From contig JANQEF010000281.1 in assembly GCA_028278465.1 (NCBI GenBank), positions 1 to 10,492 of the forward strand: 10,492 nt of DNA, written 5' to 3'. Below are positions 1 to 6,395 of the stretch, piece after piece (position 1 is the first letter of the stretch; the number at the start of each line of letters is the position of its first letter). The notes beneath the pieces were generated by a model, which did no database searches, had not been told where the DNA came from, and saw nothing but the letters and a program-made list of their open reading frames with translations. The translations under genes and the position numbers were made by a program. Source of the stretch: Dehalococcoidia bacterium (lineage in GTDB: Bacteria > Chloroflexota > Dehalococcoidia > Lucifugimonadales > Lucifugimonadaceae).

Positions 1-1
1 G

Positions 2-148
2 AACCTTGGCCGCCGGGAGGCCGGGTCCCTGGCAGCCGGAGGGTTATATGGCCTCGATGCGAGCACCGTCGCAACCGCCCGCACCCCGCTTGAGTTAGAG
101 GTGGCCACGCAATCGAGGCTGGTTACGACAGTAGCCGGTGGCCGGTGA
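2..148 (+). CDS. possible C-terminal end of an unidentified protein, cut by window edge
   Basis: The frame starting at base 2 stays open from the window edge for 48 codons and ends in TGA at 146-148. The translation begins NLGRREAGSLAAGG and ends LVTTVAGGR. It reads like ordinary protein, with a Gly/Ala-rich start followed by alternating hydrophobic and polar residues. The other two plus frames stop after about 31 codons and give Arg/Pro-rich peptides typical of shadow frames in GC-rich DNA. I do not recognise a family, and no motif is visible. The call rests only on composition and openness, so it could be chance. Confidence 0.35.
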   Translation, partial: NLGRREAGSLAAGGLYGLDASTVATARTPLELEVATQSRLVTTVAGGR

Positions 149-378
149 CAGTGGGGACACAGCTCGGTCTCCCTGTGGTGACGGTTTTCCGCCCGCTCAG
201 CAGCAGATGTAGGAGCCCCGTTGGAGCGGTCGCACGGTTCCGGTGGATCCAGTGTGCGGTGCGGTTTCCTAGACAACTCTCACAAGCGTCTGACACCGCG
301 CCAATCTCGGCCGGTTTTCATAGTGGGCAAGCGATGAGACGGCGACAGTAACGAAGCCGAAAAAGGGTGGTCTGACGA
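149..378. other. 230-base gap upstream of the receiver-like gene
   Basis: No convincing gene is seen here. A 68-codon GTG-started frame (145-351) has a low-complexity, Arg/Ser-rich translation and no ribosome binding site, so I treat it as chance. The gap probably holds the promoter of the gene at 379, but I could not find a convincing -35/-10 pair at proper spacing. A purine-rich ribosome binding site, AGGGTGG at 364-370, ends 8 bases before the ATG at 379 and supports that start. Confidence 0.5.
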
Positions 379-774
379 ATGGCCGTAATCAGTGTGGTGA
401 CGGACTGCGAGGAGACAGCTGAGCAGTTGGCGGCGGTGCTGCACGATCGAGGGCATGTAGTGAGGTTGTTGTCAGACTCCGAACTGACCGGAGAGCGCCT
501 TTCGAAGGCCGAGGAGACGGAGCAGGCGACCGGCCTGTTCGTAGTTGATGCGGACTGCAGTCCGTCGGAGACCGCGAGCAGGGTCAGGGCGATCACGGAG
601 GAGTGGTCGACGGCGCTGACACCAGTGCTGGTCGCCGCTTCTGCTGGCTCTGAGCGGGAGATCGCTCTCGCCTGCGCATACGGTGCTTCCGGCTTATTGC
701 GAAAACCCTTCAGGACTGTGGAGACCGTGCCAGATACGGAGAGCGCGCTCGCTGCGGCCTACCCGGCCGGGTAG
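379..774 (+). CDS. stand-alone response-regulator receiver-like protein (131 aa)
   Basis: The protein is the length of one CheY-like receiver domain and has no output domain. The layout fits the fold: a first beta strand ISVVTD (residues 4-9), a hydrophobic strand ending in Asp (LFVVDAD, candidate phospho-acceptor Asp57), a strand PVLVAAS (82-88), and the conserved ending GASGLLRKPF with Lys109. Known receivers use an acidic pair after strand 1, the acceptor Asp, a Thr/Ser and the Lys. Here the acidic pair is reduced to T8-D9, and by my hand alignment the Thr/Ser position falls on Ala87, with Ser88 next. It may therefore be a weak or pseudo-receiver. ATG 379 has AGGGTGG upstream. A strong terminator follows 88 bases after the stop, so the gene seems to end its own transcript. 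No kinase is in view. Confidence 0.75.
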   Translation: MAVISVVTDCEETAEQLAAVLHDRGHVVRLLSDSELTGERLSKAEETEQATGLFVVDADCSPSETASRVRAITEEWSTALTPVLVAASAGSEREIALACAYGASGLLRKPFRTVETVPDTESALAAAYPAG

Positions 775-861
775 CTGCTCAGGCGCAAAGATCCGGCGGC
801 GTCGAGGGGGCGTTGCCGGTCAGTATCTCCCGGCCGCTGTGCCGGTCTTCTCATCCGGCCA

Positions 862-921
862 GCGGGGCCGGGCCAGGACGTGAACTGTCTCCTCACGTCC
901 CGGTCCCGGCCCCGCATTTTT
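862..921 (+). terminator. strong rho-independent terminator after the receiver-like gene
   Basis: The left arm at 862-883 (begins GCGGGGCCGGG, ends ACGTGA) pairs with the right arm at 893-915 (begins TCACGTCC, ends CCCCGC). There is only a small internal mismatch/bulge and a 9-base loop. An A and five T residues (917-921) follow at once, with a second T run shortly after. The T run places the terminator on the plus strand, ending transcription from 379-774. The gap 775-947 lies between convergent genes. The long GC stem might also slow transcription from the hydrolase on the other strand, but there is no T run on that side. Confidence 0.85.
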
Positions 922-947
922 CCCGTTTTCGGACCCGGGTCGGTGAG

Positions 948-2849
948 TCAGACCACTACCGGCAACACGATGTGCGAGGGCCGGCCCGCGTCCAGGTACA
1001 CCGTGTTGTCTGCCTTGTCGAACCGCGTGTGCAGGCCCAGTGGCTCGCCGGTGTTCGGGTTCACATCGAACCGCGGGAAGTTCGAAGACGAGATGTCGAC
1101 TCGGATCGTATGGCCTTCGACGAACAGGTTCGATATCGGCGGCAGCTCTATCTCCACCTCGTAGACCCCGCCGGGCGTCATCAGCCTCTCGGCATCGAAC
1201 CCTTCGCGGAAACGTGCTCGGATGATCGAGTCGGCAAGCGGCAGATGGAAACCTTGCGGCCAGTCTTCAGACGGCGGATAGATGTCCAGCAGCTTCGCTG
1301 TGAAGTCGGTGTCTGGCGCAGTCGAAGAGATCCAGAGCCGGACACGCGGTGAGCCTGTCACCTCAACCGGCTGCTCAAGAGGCTCCGACTCGAACGTCAT
1401 CACGTCCGTCCGGTCCTTGAGGAGCGGATACGGCTCGCTGCAGCACAGCAGCTCCGGCCGCTCTTTCTGGTGCAGCGGGCCGTCGGGGATGACCGATTTC
1501 ATGCGGGCACGCTGCGGGATGTACGCGGCGTCGAGACCTTCGTTGAGCGGCACCCACTCGTACATGCCGGTCACGTTGGCGCCGATGCTCGGGACCGGGT
1601 TTTGCGGGTCGTGAGTCCAGCTGACCGCTGAGTCCGAAGATTCGCCCGGTTCAGATGAAAGCAGGCCGCTGGTCCGCAGGAACATCTTCGCGTCACGCGC
1701 CCTGGCGAGCGGCCACTCCTGCTCCTCCCGCCAACTGCCGCCGTGATCGATGTTGCCTGCATCGTCCTTCCGCCCCGAGCCTCCGCCCATCACGAATATG
1801 CGGGCAGGCGCGGTCGCTTCGGCTCCCGTCTCCTCGCCCTTGAGCCAGCGGTCGAACCAGCGCAGCCGCTCCGCGTTGAACACCTCGTCGCCCCACTTCG
1901 CAGAATCGCCGAACTCGACCTCACCGACCGATGTCGAGCCCTTGCCGCGCATCAGCACATGGTTCCACGGGCCGATCACCAGCTTCTGCGGAGACGACTT
2001 CAGCTCGGTCATGGCGGCGAACTGCTCGGTCACGTCGCCGGGGAACGGGTCGTACCACCCGCTCGAGTAGACGGCCGGGATGTCCGCCATGCGATCGAAG
2101 TGCTTCGAGTGATCGACCGACTCCTGCGCCCAGAAGTCGTTGTAGACGCCGTCGCAGTAGTAGTGGAAGAGGATCTTTTCGAGGTTCGGCACCGCGGCGA
2201 TCGGGGTCTCGCCGGGCCGTAGCGGCTCCCTGAGCAGCCGCAGAAGCTCCTCCCGCAGGTTTTCTGCGCCGCGCTCGATCCGTTCGATAGCCTCCGGGTC
2301 GTCCTGTATCTCCTGCGAGTCGTAGCCGTGCAGGTACAAGGCTCCGTACATGTGGAGCCCCATCGCTCCACCCTGGCGCGCCTCCCATCGGAAGGCGTTT
2401 GTCGGCGCGACGTCGACCCACAGCGCGGCGAGGTGTGGCGGCCGTTCGAGCGATGCCATGTTCTGCACGATGCCGCCGTGGGATGCGCCGACCATGCCGA
2501 CTTTGCCGTTGCACCACGGCTGTTCGGCGGCCCACTCGATGGTGTCGTAGCCGTCCTTGCCCTCGAGCTGGTTGGCGGTGTGGAAGTACTGGCCCGTGCC
2601 CTCGGACTTGCCGCGGCCTCTCAGGTCCTGCAACAGGACGACGTAGCCGCGCGGCACGAAGAAGTTGGCGATCGGGTTGACCCAGATGACCGGGTTCGAC
2701 TTGTCGTACGAGGTGCGGCCGAGAATGACCGGGAACTCGCCTTCCAGCACGTTGCCGAGCTCGTCGGCGGGCCGGTAGATGTCGGTCGCCAGCTTCACGC
2801 CGTCCCGCATCTGGACCATGACGTTTTGCGTGACGTTTACGGTGTGCAT
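948..2849 (-). CDS. CocE/NonD family hydrolase (peptidase S15-like), copy 1
   Basis: Alpha/beta-hydrolase of the CocE/NonD (X-Pro dipeptidyl-peptidase S15-like) family, which cleaves ester or amide bonds. Members include cocaine esterase and cephalosporin acylases; the substrate here is unknown. Numbering from ATG 2849 (633 aa), the catalytic triad is visible: Ser123 in GASHGG after PWCNGKVGMV, Asp267 in SGWYD, and His297 in IGPWNH. The family helix LRWFDRWLKG follows. The C-terminal jelly-roll domain shows TDFTAKLLDIYP and SSNFPRFDVNPNTG. There is no signal peptide, so it is probably cytosolic. The frame can be extended to a TTG at 2879, but neither start has a clear Shine-Dalgarno. I prefer the ATG because MHTVNVTQNVMVQMRDG matches where the family begins. 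It is a clear but distant paralogue of the hydrolase at 3434-5143 on the same strand and could share its transcript. Confidence 0.93.
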   Translation of the reverse strand: MHTVNVTQNVMVQMRDGVKLATDIYRPADELGNVLEGEFPVILGRTSYDKSNPVIWVNPIANFFVPRGYVVLLQDLRGRGKSEGTGQYFHTANQLEGKDGYDTIEWAAEQPWCNGKVGMVGASHGGIVQNMASLERPPHLAALWVDVAPTNAFRWEARQGGAMGLHMYGALYLHGYDSQEIQDDPEAIERIERGAENLREELLRLLREPLRPGETPIAAVPNLEKILFHYYCDGVYNDFWAQESVDHSKHFDRMADIPAVYSSGWYDPFPGDVTEQFAAMTELKSSPQKLVIGPWNHVLMRGKGSTSVGEVEFGDSAKWGDEVFNAERLRWFDRWLKGEETGAEATAPARIFVMGGGSGRKDDAGNIDHGGSWREEQEWPLARARDAKMFLRTSGLLSSEPGESSDSAVSWTHDPQNPVPSIGANVTGMYEWVPLNEGLDAAYIPQRARMKSVIPDGPLHQKERPELLCCSEPYPLLKDRTDVMTFESEPLEQPVEVTGSPRVRLWISSTAPDTDFTAKLLDIYPPSEDWPQGFHLPLADSIIRARFREGFDAERLMTPGGVYEVEIELPPISNLFVEGHTIRVDISSSNFPRFDVNPNTGEPLGLHTRFDKADNTVYLDAGRPSHIVLPVVV

Positions 2850-2895
2850 CGTGAAAAGGCGTTCGGAGCAGGTCGGCAAGCCGGACGGCCAGATA

Positions 2896-3018
2896 CTAGC
2901 TGAACACCAGGTTGAAGACTATCGAGCCCACGAAAGCGGGGATCGCGCCGAACACCAGGAGGTTGATCGCAATGCGGACATGGTGCGGCCAGCGCGCATA
3001 GCTTGTAGAAGTGGTCAA
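2896..3018 (-). CDS. candidate 40-aa hydrophobic micro-ORF, possibly the end of a frameshifted gene
   Basis: This frame runs from a TTG at 3018 to TAG at 2896-2898. Its last 27 residues form one strongly hydrophobic segment (VRIAINLLVFGAIPAF, then VGSIVFNLVFS) with mostly G/C third bases, as real genes here have. No ribosome binding site precedes the TTG. A different frame, opening at an ATG at 3064 (MSGLARTTTPPKHYQLDHFYK), also has GC-rich third positions until about 3002. Dropping one base there would join the two into a protein of about 55 residues. So this could be a micro-protein, a gene broken by an indel or sequencing error, or chance. Function unknown; if translated, it should be membrane-inserted. 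Confidence 0.3.
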   Translation of the reverse strand: MTTSTSYARWPHHVRIAINLLVFGAIPAFVGSIVFNLVFS

Positions 3019-3121
3019 GCTGGTAGTGCTTTGGTGGGGTCGTTGTACGCGCGAGGCCGCTCATGCGGGGCGCGAGTCATCGTTCACACGAACCAGCTTG
3101 TGGGGTTCCAGGGGATCAGCC

Positions 3122-3352
3122 CTACAGAACATCTCGGCCGGCGATGGCGTCGACAAGGAAGGTCGCGAGGAGCGCAACTATCAGCACGACGGCAATTGCG
3201 ACCAGGATCTTCTTGATACGCCCGTCGCCGCCACGGTCGTCGTAGGTGCCGGCGTTGCTCTGTTGCTGACTCGTGGCTCGGAAGTCGGCCGGTTTCTTGT
3301 CCGGCTTGCGCAGGATGTTCGGTTGATGGGGAGGGGAGGACTCGGCGGACAT
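3122..3352 (-). CDS. small single-span membrane protein (76 aa), unknown function
   Basis: ATG 3352 is chosen because GGAGG lies exactly 7 bases upstream (3360-3364), the clearest ribosome binding site in the window. An in-frame ATG at 3370 has no such site. Residues 1-44 are polar and probably disordered (Pro-, Gln- and Lys-rich). Residues 45-48 are basic (RIKK), and residues 49-71 are one hydrophobic helix (ILVAIAVVLIVALLA and onward), followed by a five-residue tail RDVL-type end. The positive charges before the helix predict the N-terminus in the cytosol and a tail-anchored-like topology. I do not recognise a family. It lies 81 bases after the stop of one CocE/NonD hydrolase and upstream of the other, on the same strand, so it may be co-transcribed with them. 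Any role with those enzymes is only inferred from position. Confidence 0.7.
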   Translation of the reverse strand: MSAESSPPHQPNILRKPDKKPADFRATSQQQSNAGTYDDRGGDGRIKKILVAIAVVLIVALLATFLVDAIAGRDVL

Positions 3353-3359
3353 GAGGTGG

Positions 3360-3364
3360 CCTCC
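3360..3364 (-). promoter_or_regulatory. ribosome binding site GGAGG for the 76-aa membrane protein
   Basis: On the minus strand GGAGG is followed by 7 bases and then the ATG at 3352. It decides between that start and the upstream ATG at 3370. Confidence 0.75.
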
Positions 3365-3433
3365 ATTCACTATCGACTGTGAGGCTTTGCGACCGGGATC
3401 ACGCGCTGCAACTCCATTGTACTTGCCGGGCGG

Positions 3434-5143
3434 CTACGGAATCACCGGCAGCAACAGGTGCGACGGGTGTTCCGCGTCATGGAAAACGGTCTGGTGCGCC
3501 ACCCTGATCTCGGTGTCCGTAGCGATCGGGTTGCCAGTGTTCAGGTTGCGGTTGTAGCGCGGGAAGTTGCTTGACGACACCTCGACGCGAATCCGATGGC
3601 CCGCCAGGAACACGTTCGCCGTGTCCCACATGTCGATCTTGAACTCGTAGGTCTCGCCGGGCTCCATGAGCTTCGGGTTTTCCGTGCCATTGCGGAACCG
3701 GGCGCGGCAGATGCCTTCAGTCAGGATGATCGCTCGCCCGTCAGGAAACACGTCGATCAACGCCGCCGTGAAGTCGGTGTCGACCGCGGTCGAGGCGGCG
3801 TAGACAGTTGCCGAGATCGGCCCCGTGACTTCGACGTCCCGCTCCAGCGGTTCCGTGGTGTAGACAAGCACGTCGGCTCGCTTCTCGACATCGCGGCGGT
3901 CGCGCGGGCCTGTCAGGTCCATCGTCTGGTACTGCGCTCCCCACGATGGCGCAGGGTCGTCCGGGTCGTAGCGGAACCGGTCCGGCGGCTCGTCAGCTGT
4001 CGGCGGGTCGAAGGAGGCAGAGCCGCCGGGAATTGCGTCCTCCTGCGCGTCGTGCGGTCCGTCGCCGTGCAGGTAGAGCTTCTTCCACTCTGTCCTCGCC
4101 AGCGGATACTCGTTCTCCAGCCGCCACTCGTTGCTGCCCATCACGAAGATCTTCACCGGTGGCTCTTCGTCGATGCCGGTGTCGACGTCCTTCAGCACAG
4201 CGTCGTACCAGCGCAGGTGGATGTCGGCGACATCGCCGATCGCGTCCTCGCCGAACTCGACATCTTCAAAGGCGCCGTTGGGCCCGAGCGGCCTGCGGCC
4301 CCAAGGAGCAACCTGGTGGCTCCATGGCCCGATCAGCAGCTTCGTCCTGTTCCGGGTCTCCTCCGCCCTTGCATGCGCCTTCCAGCCGTTGAAAACCGTG
4401 ATCGTCTCGTGGAGCAGTGAGTCGTACCAGCCCGTCACGAACAGCGCCGGCGTGTCGGCCTCACCGTAGCGGTCACGCAGCGAGTAGCTCGACCAGAAGT
4501 CGTCGTACTGCTCATGCTCAACAACGCCACGGTAGTAAGAGCAGTCTCCAACCAGGTCGAGAGTCTCGACGATAGGCAGATGGCGGTAGACGGCGTCCCA
4601 GTCGAGCCGGTCGAGCGCGTCGGTCTGCATCACGCGGCCCATCATGTTGGCGAAGAAGAGGCTGGTTGCGTGGGCGACCACGCCGTCGACGCGGTGGTGG
4701 CCGTAGTTGTCCTGCTGCGACGCGATGGGCACAAGCGCTTTGAGGTACTTCGACCTGAGCGTGGCGGGCGCGGTCTGCGTGAAGCCCGGATACGAAAGGC
4801 CGAAGGTGCCGATCTTGCCGTTGCACCACGGTTGCTGGCCGATCCACTCGTGGGTGTCGTAGCCGTCCGGGTACTCGCAGGTGTAAGGCTCCCAGTCGCC
4901 GTCCGAGTCGTGACGCCCGCGGCTGTTCTGCAGTACGACCGCGTAGCCGGCATCGACGAAACTGTCGGTCCACGACAGGTAGCGAGCATCCTTCGTGTTG
5001 TAGATGGTGCGCAGCAGGAGCGCAGGCCACGGGCCGTCGTCTGTCTTCGGCAGGTAGATGTCGGCCGACAGGTTCACGCCGTCGCGCATCGGCACCTTCT
5101 GGTCGAGCATGAGGCGGAAGCGGGGAGAGAAGGTTTCTGTCAT
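3434..5143 (-). CDS. CocE/NonD family hydrolase (peptidase S15-like), copy 2
   Basis: Serine hydrolase of the same CocE/NonD family as the gene at 948-2849. From ATG 5143 (569 aa), the N-terminus VPMRDGVNLSADIYLP is the usual family start. The triad is Ser117 in GLSYPG (after PWCNGKIGTF), Asp241 in TGWYD and His276 in IGPWSH. The C-terminal beta-sandwich carries TDFTAALIDVFPDG and SSNFPRYNRNLNTGNP. No signal peptide is visible, so it is likely cytosolic. The frame extends to an ATG at 5206, but the extra 21 residues are Arg-rich, unlike the family, and overlap the divergent promoter region, so I reject them. The Shine-Dalgarno is weak (AAAGAG, about 9 bases upstream). The nucleophile elbow GLSYPG differs from GASHGG in the other copy, which suggests different substrates. 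It is the first gene of the minus-strand block. Confidence 0.94.
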   Translation of the reverse strand: MTETFSPRFRLMLDQKVPMRDGVNLSADIYLPKTDDGPWPALLLRTIYNTKDARYLSWTDSFVDAGYAVVLQNSRGRHDSDGDWEPYTCEYPDGYDTHEWIGQQPWCNGKIGTFGLSYPGFTQTAPATLRSKYLKALVPIASQQDNYGHHRVDGVVAHATSLFFANMMGRVMQTDALDRLDWDAVYRHLPIVETLDLVGDCSYYRGVVEHEQYDDFWSSYSLRDRYGEADTPALFVTGWYDSLLHETITVFNGWKAHARAEETRNRTKLLIGPWSHQVAPWGRRPLGPNGAFEDVEFGEDAIGDVADIHLRWYDAVLKDVDTGIDEEPPVKIFVMGSNEWRLENEYPLARTEWKKLYLHGDGPHDAQEDAIPGGSASFDPPTADEPPDRFRYDPDDPAPSWGAQYQTMDLTGPRDRRDVEKRADVLVYTTEPLERDVEVTGPISATVYAASTAVDTDFTAALIDVFPDGRAIILTEGICRARFRNGTENPKLMEPGETYEFKIDMWDTANVFLAGHRIRVEVSSSNFPRYNRNLNTGNPIATDTEIRVAHQTVFHDAEHPSHLLLPVIP

Positions 5144-5180
5144 TGGTCTGTCTCTTTGCCGGTGTGAGCCGCGCTCCGAC

Positions 5181-5209
5181 TTGCGCGGGCGGTTTGCGGC
5201 GGGCATATT
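5181..5209 (+). promoter_or_regulatory. candidate promoter for the D-2-hydroxyacid dehydrogenase
   Basis: TTGCGC (5181-5186), a 17-base spacer, and CATATT (5204-5209) form a modest sigma-70-like pair. Transcription would start near 5216, about 75 bases before ATG 5291. It overlaps two near-identical direct repeats, TTGCGCGGGC at 5181 and TTGCGGCGGGC at 5194, spaced 13 bases apart, which could be a regulator site. Confidence 0.3.
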
Positions 5210-5235
5210 CTGTGGCGGTCAGGCTCGCACGCCAG

Positions 5236-5264
5236 AATGTGGGCCAACACCCGGCTTAAGTCAA
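5236..5264 (-). promoter_or_regulatory. candidate sigma-70-like promoter for the CocE/NonD hydrolase at 3434-5143
   Basis: Read on the minus strand, TTGACT (5264-5259) is five of six matches to the -35 consensus. It is followed after 17 bases by CACATT (5241-5236), only three of six to the -10. Transcription would start near 5229, about 86 bases before ATG 5143. Spacing and place fit, but the -10 is poor. Confidence 0.3.
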
Positions 5265-5290
5265 TCACCAGCACAGCCACGGAACCAGCC

Positions 5291-6361
5291 ATGCCACAAC
5301 GCCGCGTCGTCATCACCATGAACAACCGTCCGCCGAGCGACATCACGCTCAATGTCATCAAAGAGGCGGGTTTCGACGTCGAGTACGTGTCGTGCGACAC
5401 CGAGGAGCAGGTGATCACGGCCGCGAAGGATGCCGATGTGTTGCTGGTTGGAACGGTGCCGCACACCACGCGCAAAGTGCTGGAGGCGTTGCCGGACCTG
5501 AAGATGGTCGGACGGAGCGGAGTCGGGGTTGACTCGGTCGACCTGGAAGCGGCAACTGAACTCGGGATTGCGGTGACCAACACGCCGGGGATCAACACGA
5601 GCGAGGTGGCAGACCACGCGATGGCGCTGCTGCTTTCGATAACACGCCAGGTCCCGGAGCTCCGGGATGCGACGAAGGCGGGCGCGTGGAGCGATCGACC
5701 GGCCGAGGTGAACGCGCTGCGTGGCAAGCTGCGGCGGATCGCAGGCAACACCGTTGGCATCTACGGCCTCGGCAACATCGGCCGGGCCTTCGCTTCAAGG
5801 GTGCGCGGCTTTGGCCCGGCGCGGATCATTGCCCACGACCCGTATGTTCCGCAGACCGCGGCGGACCTTTACGGCGTACAGCTCGTCGACTTCGACACAT
5901 TGCTCAGCGAATCTGACTACATCACGGTCCATTCACCGGCGACCGCCGAGACGAACCATGCCTTCAATATCGAGAGCTTCCGGAAGATGAAGGCGACCGC
6001 GGTGTTCATCAACTGCGCCCGCGGGCCGATCGTTGACGAGGCCGGGCTGCAGGAGGCGCTCGAGACGAACGTGATCTACGCTGCCGGGATCGATGTGACG
6101 GAAGTGGAGCCGCTGGACGCCGAGAGCCCGCTGCTGAAGCTCCCTAACCTGACGATCACGCCGCACTTTGCCGGCGGCTCGGATGTGACGACGACCGAGG
6201 GCGCAAGGCGCTGGGGCGAGAACGCTGTGAATGTCCTGACAGGGCAGCCGGTGCATGGGCTCGGAAACCCGGATGTGGTGAAGGTGATTGCGGTGAAGAG
6301 AGCGCAGGGCGACACACGCTGGGATGGCATCCCGGACCCGGTGACGAGCCGCGGGTTCTAG
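5291..6361 (+). CDS. D-2-hydroxyacid dehydrogenase, NAD-dependent (phosphoglycerate dehydrogenase-like)
   Basis: Family enzymes interconvert D-2-hydroxyacids and 2-ketoacids using NAD(H). Numbering from ATG 5291 (356 aa): the catalytic half begins near residue 6, and VGRSGVGVDSVD (73-84) and NTPG (97-100) are standard family sites. The Rossmann loop is GLGNIG (159-164), with Asp183 in AHDPY at the end of the next strand, indicating NAD rather than NADP. The catalytic residues are Arg244 (NCARGP), Glu273 (DVTEVEP) and His292 (TPHFAGGS). There is no ACT or other regulatory domain, so it is not a full-length SerA type. The last 25 or so residues extend beyond the usual core. ATG 5291 is preferred over ATG 5237 because the extra 18 residues do not resemble the family. 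It is divergent from a CocE/NonD hydrolase and convergent with comEC (19-base gap). The exact hydroxyacid is unknown. Confidence 0.92.
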   Translation: MPQRRVVITMNNRPPSDITLNVIKEAGFDVEYVSCDTEEQVITAAKDADVLLVGTVPHTTRKVLEALPDLKMVGRSGVGVDSVDLEAATELGIAVTNTPGINTSEVADHAMALLLSITRQVPELRDATKAGAWSDRPAEVNALRGKLRRIAGNTVGIYGLGNIGRAFASRVRGFGPARIIAHDPYVPQTAADLYGVQLVDFDTLLSESDYITVHSPATAETNHAFNIESFRKMKATAVFINCARGPIVDEAGLQEALETNVIYAAGIDVTEVEPLDAESPLLKLPNLTITPHFAGGSDVTTTEGARRWGENAVNVLTGQPVHGLGNPDVVKVIAVKRAQGDTRWDGIPDPVTSRGF

Positions 6362-6364
6362 GAG

Positions 6365-6395
6365 CCGGCGAACGCCGGATTCATCGTCCGGCTTT
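6365..6395 (+). terminator. two overlapping hairpins between convergent genes, probable weak terminator
   Basis: Right after the dehydrogenase stop, CCGGCG (6365-6370) pairs with CGCCGG (6373-6378) across AA. Overlapping it, GCCGGA (6374-6379) pairs perfectly with TCCGGC (6387-6392) across a 7-base loop, followed by TTT (6393-6395). The two stems share 6374-6378, so they exclude each other. The second looks like a plus-strand terminator with a short T tract. It reaches into the last codons of comEC on the other strand. Confidence 0.45.

Noticed and set aside
133..147. Tandem GCCGGTG GCCGGTG
   Set aside because: Two copies of a 7-base GC-rich word, probably within codons; no wider repeat is seen.
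160..205. Imperfect hairpin around ACAGTGGGGA and TCTCCCTGT with a distant T run, as a terminator for the first partial gene
   Set aside because: It needs a bulge and a G-T pair, and the T run is about 10 bases away, so it is too weak to call.
145..351. 68-codon GTG-started frame in the first gap
   Set aside because: No ribosome binding site and Arg/Ser-rich low-information translation; it starts over the stop of the possible upstream gene.
1921..2535. 204-codon minus-strand open frame overlapping the first hydrolase
   Set aside because: It is a same-strand shifted reading of the hydrolase gene, with an Arg-rich translation.
3596..4420. 274-codon open frame on the plus strand inside the CocE/NonD hydrolase
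   Set aside because: It lies opposite a hydrolase with a complete triad, and its translation is Arg/Val/Asp-rich without motifs. This is the usual antisense shadow of GC-rich coding DNA.
4514..5167. 217-codon plus-strand open frame
   Set aside because: Antisense to the N-terminal half of the same hydrolase; biased composition, no ribosome binding site, no recognisable domain.
5144..5206. Upstream extension of the CocE/NonD hydrolase to ATG 5206
   Set aside because: It adds 21 Arg-rich residues not typical of the family and would run through the likely promoter region; the family-like start is at 5143.
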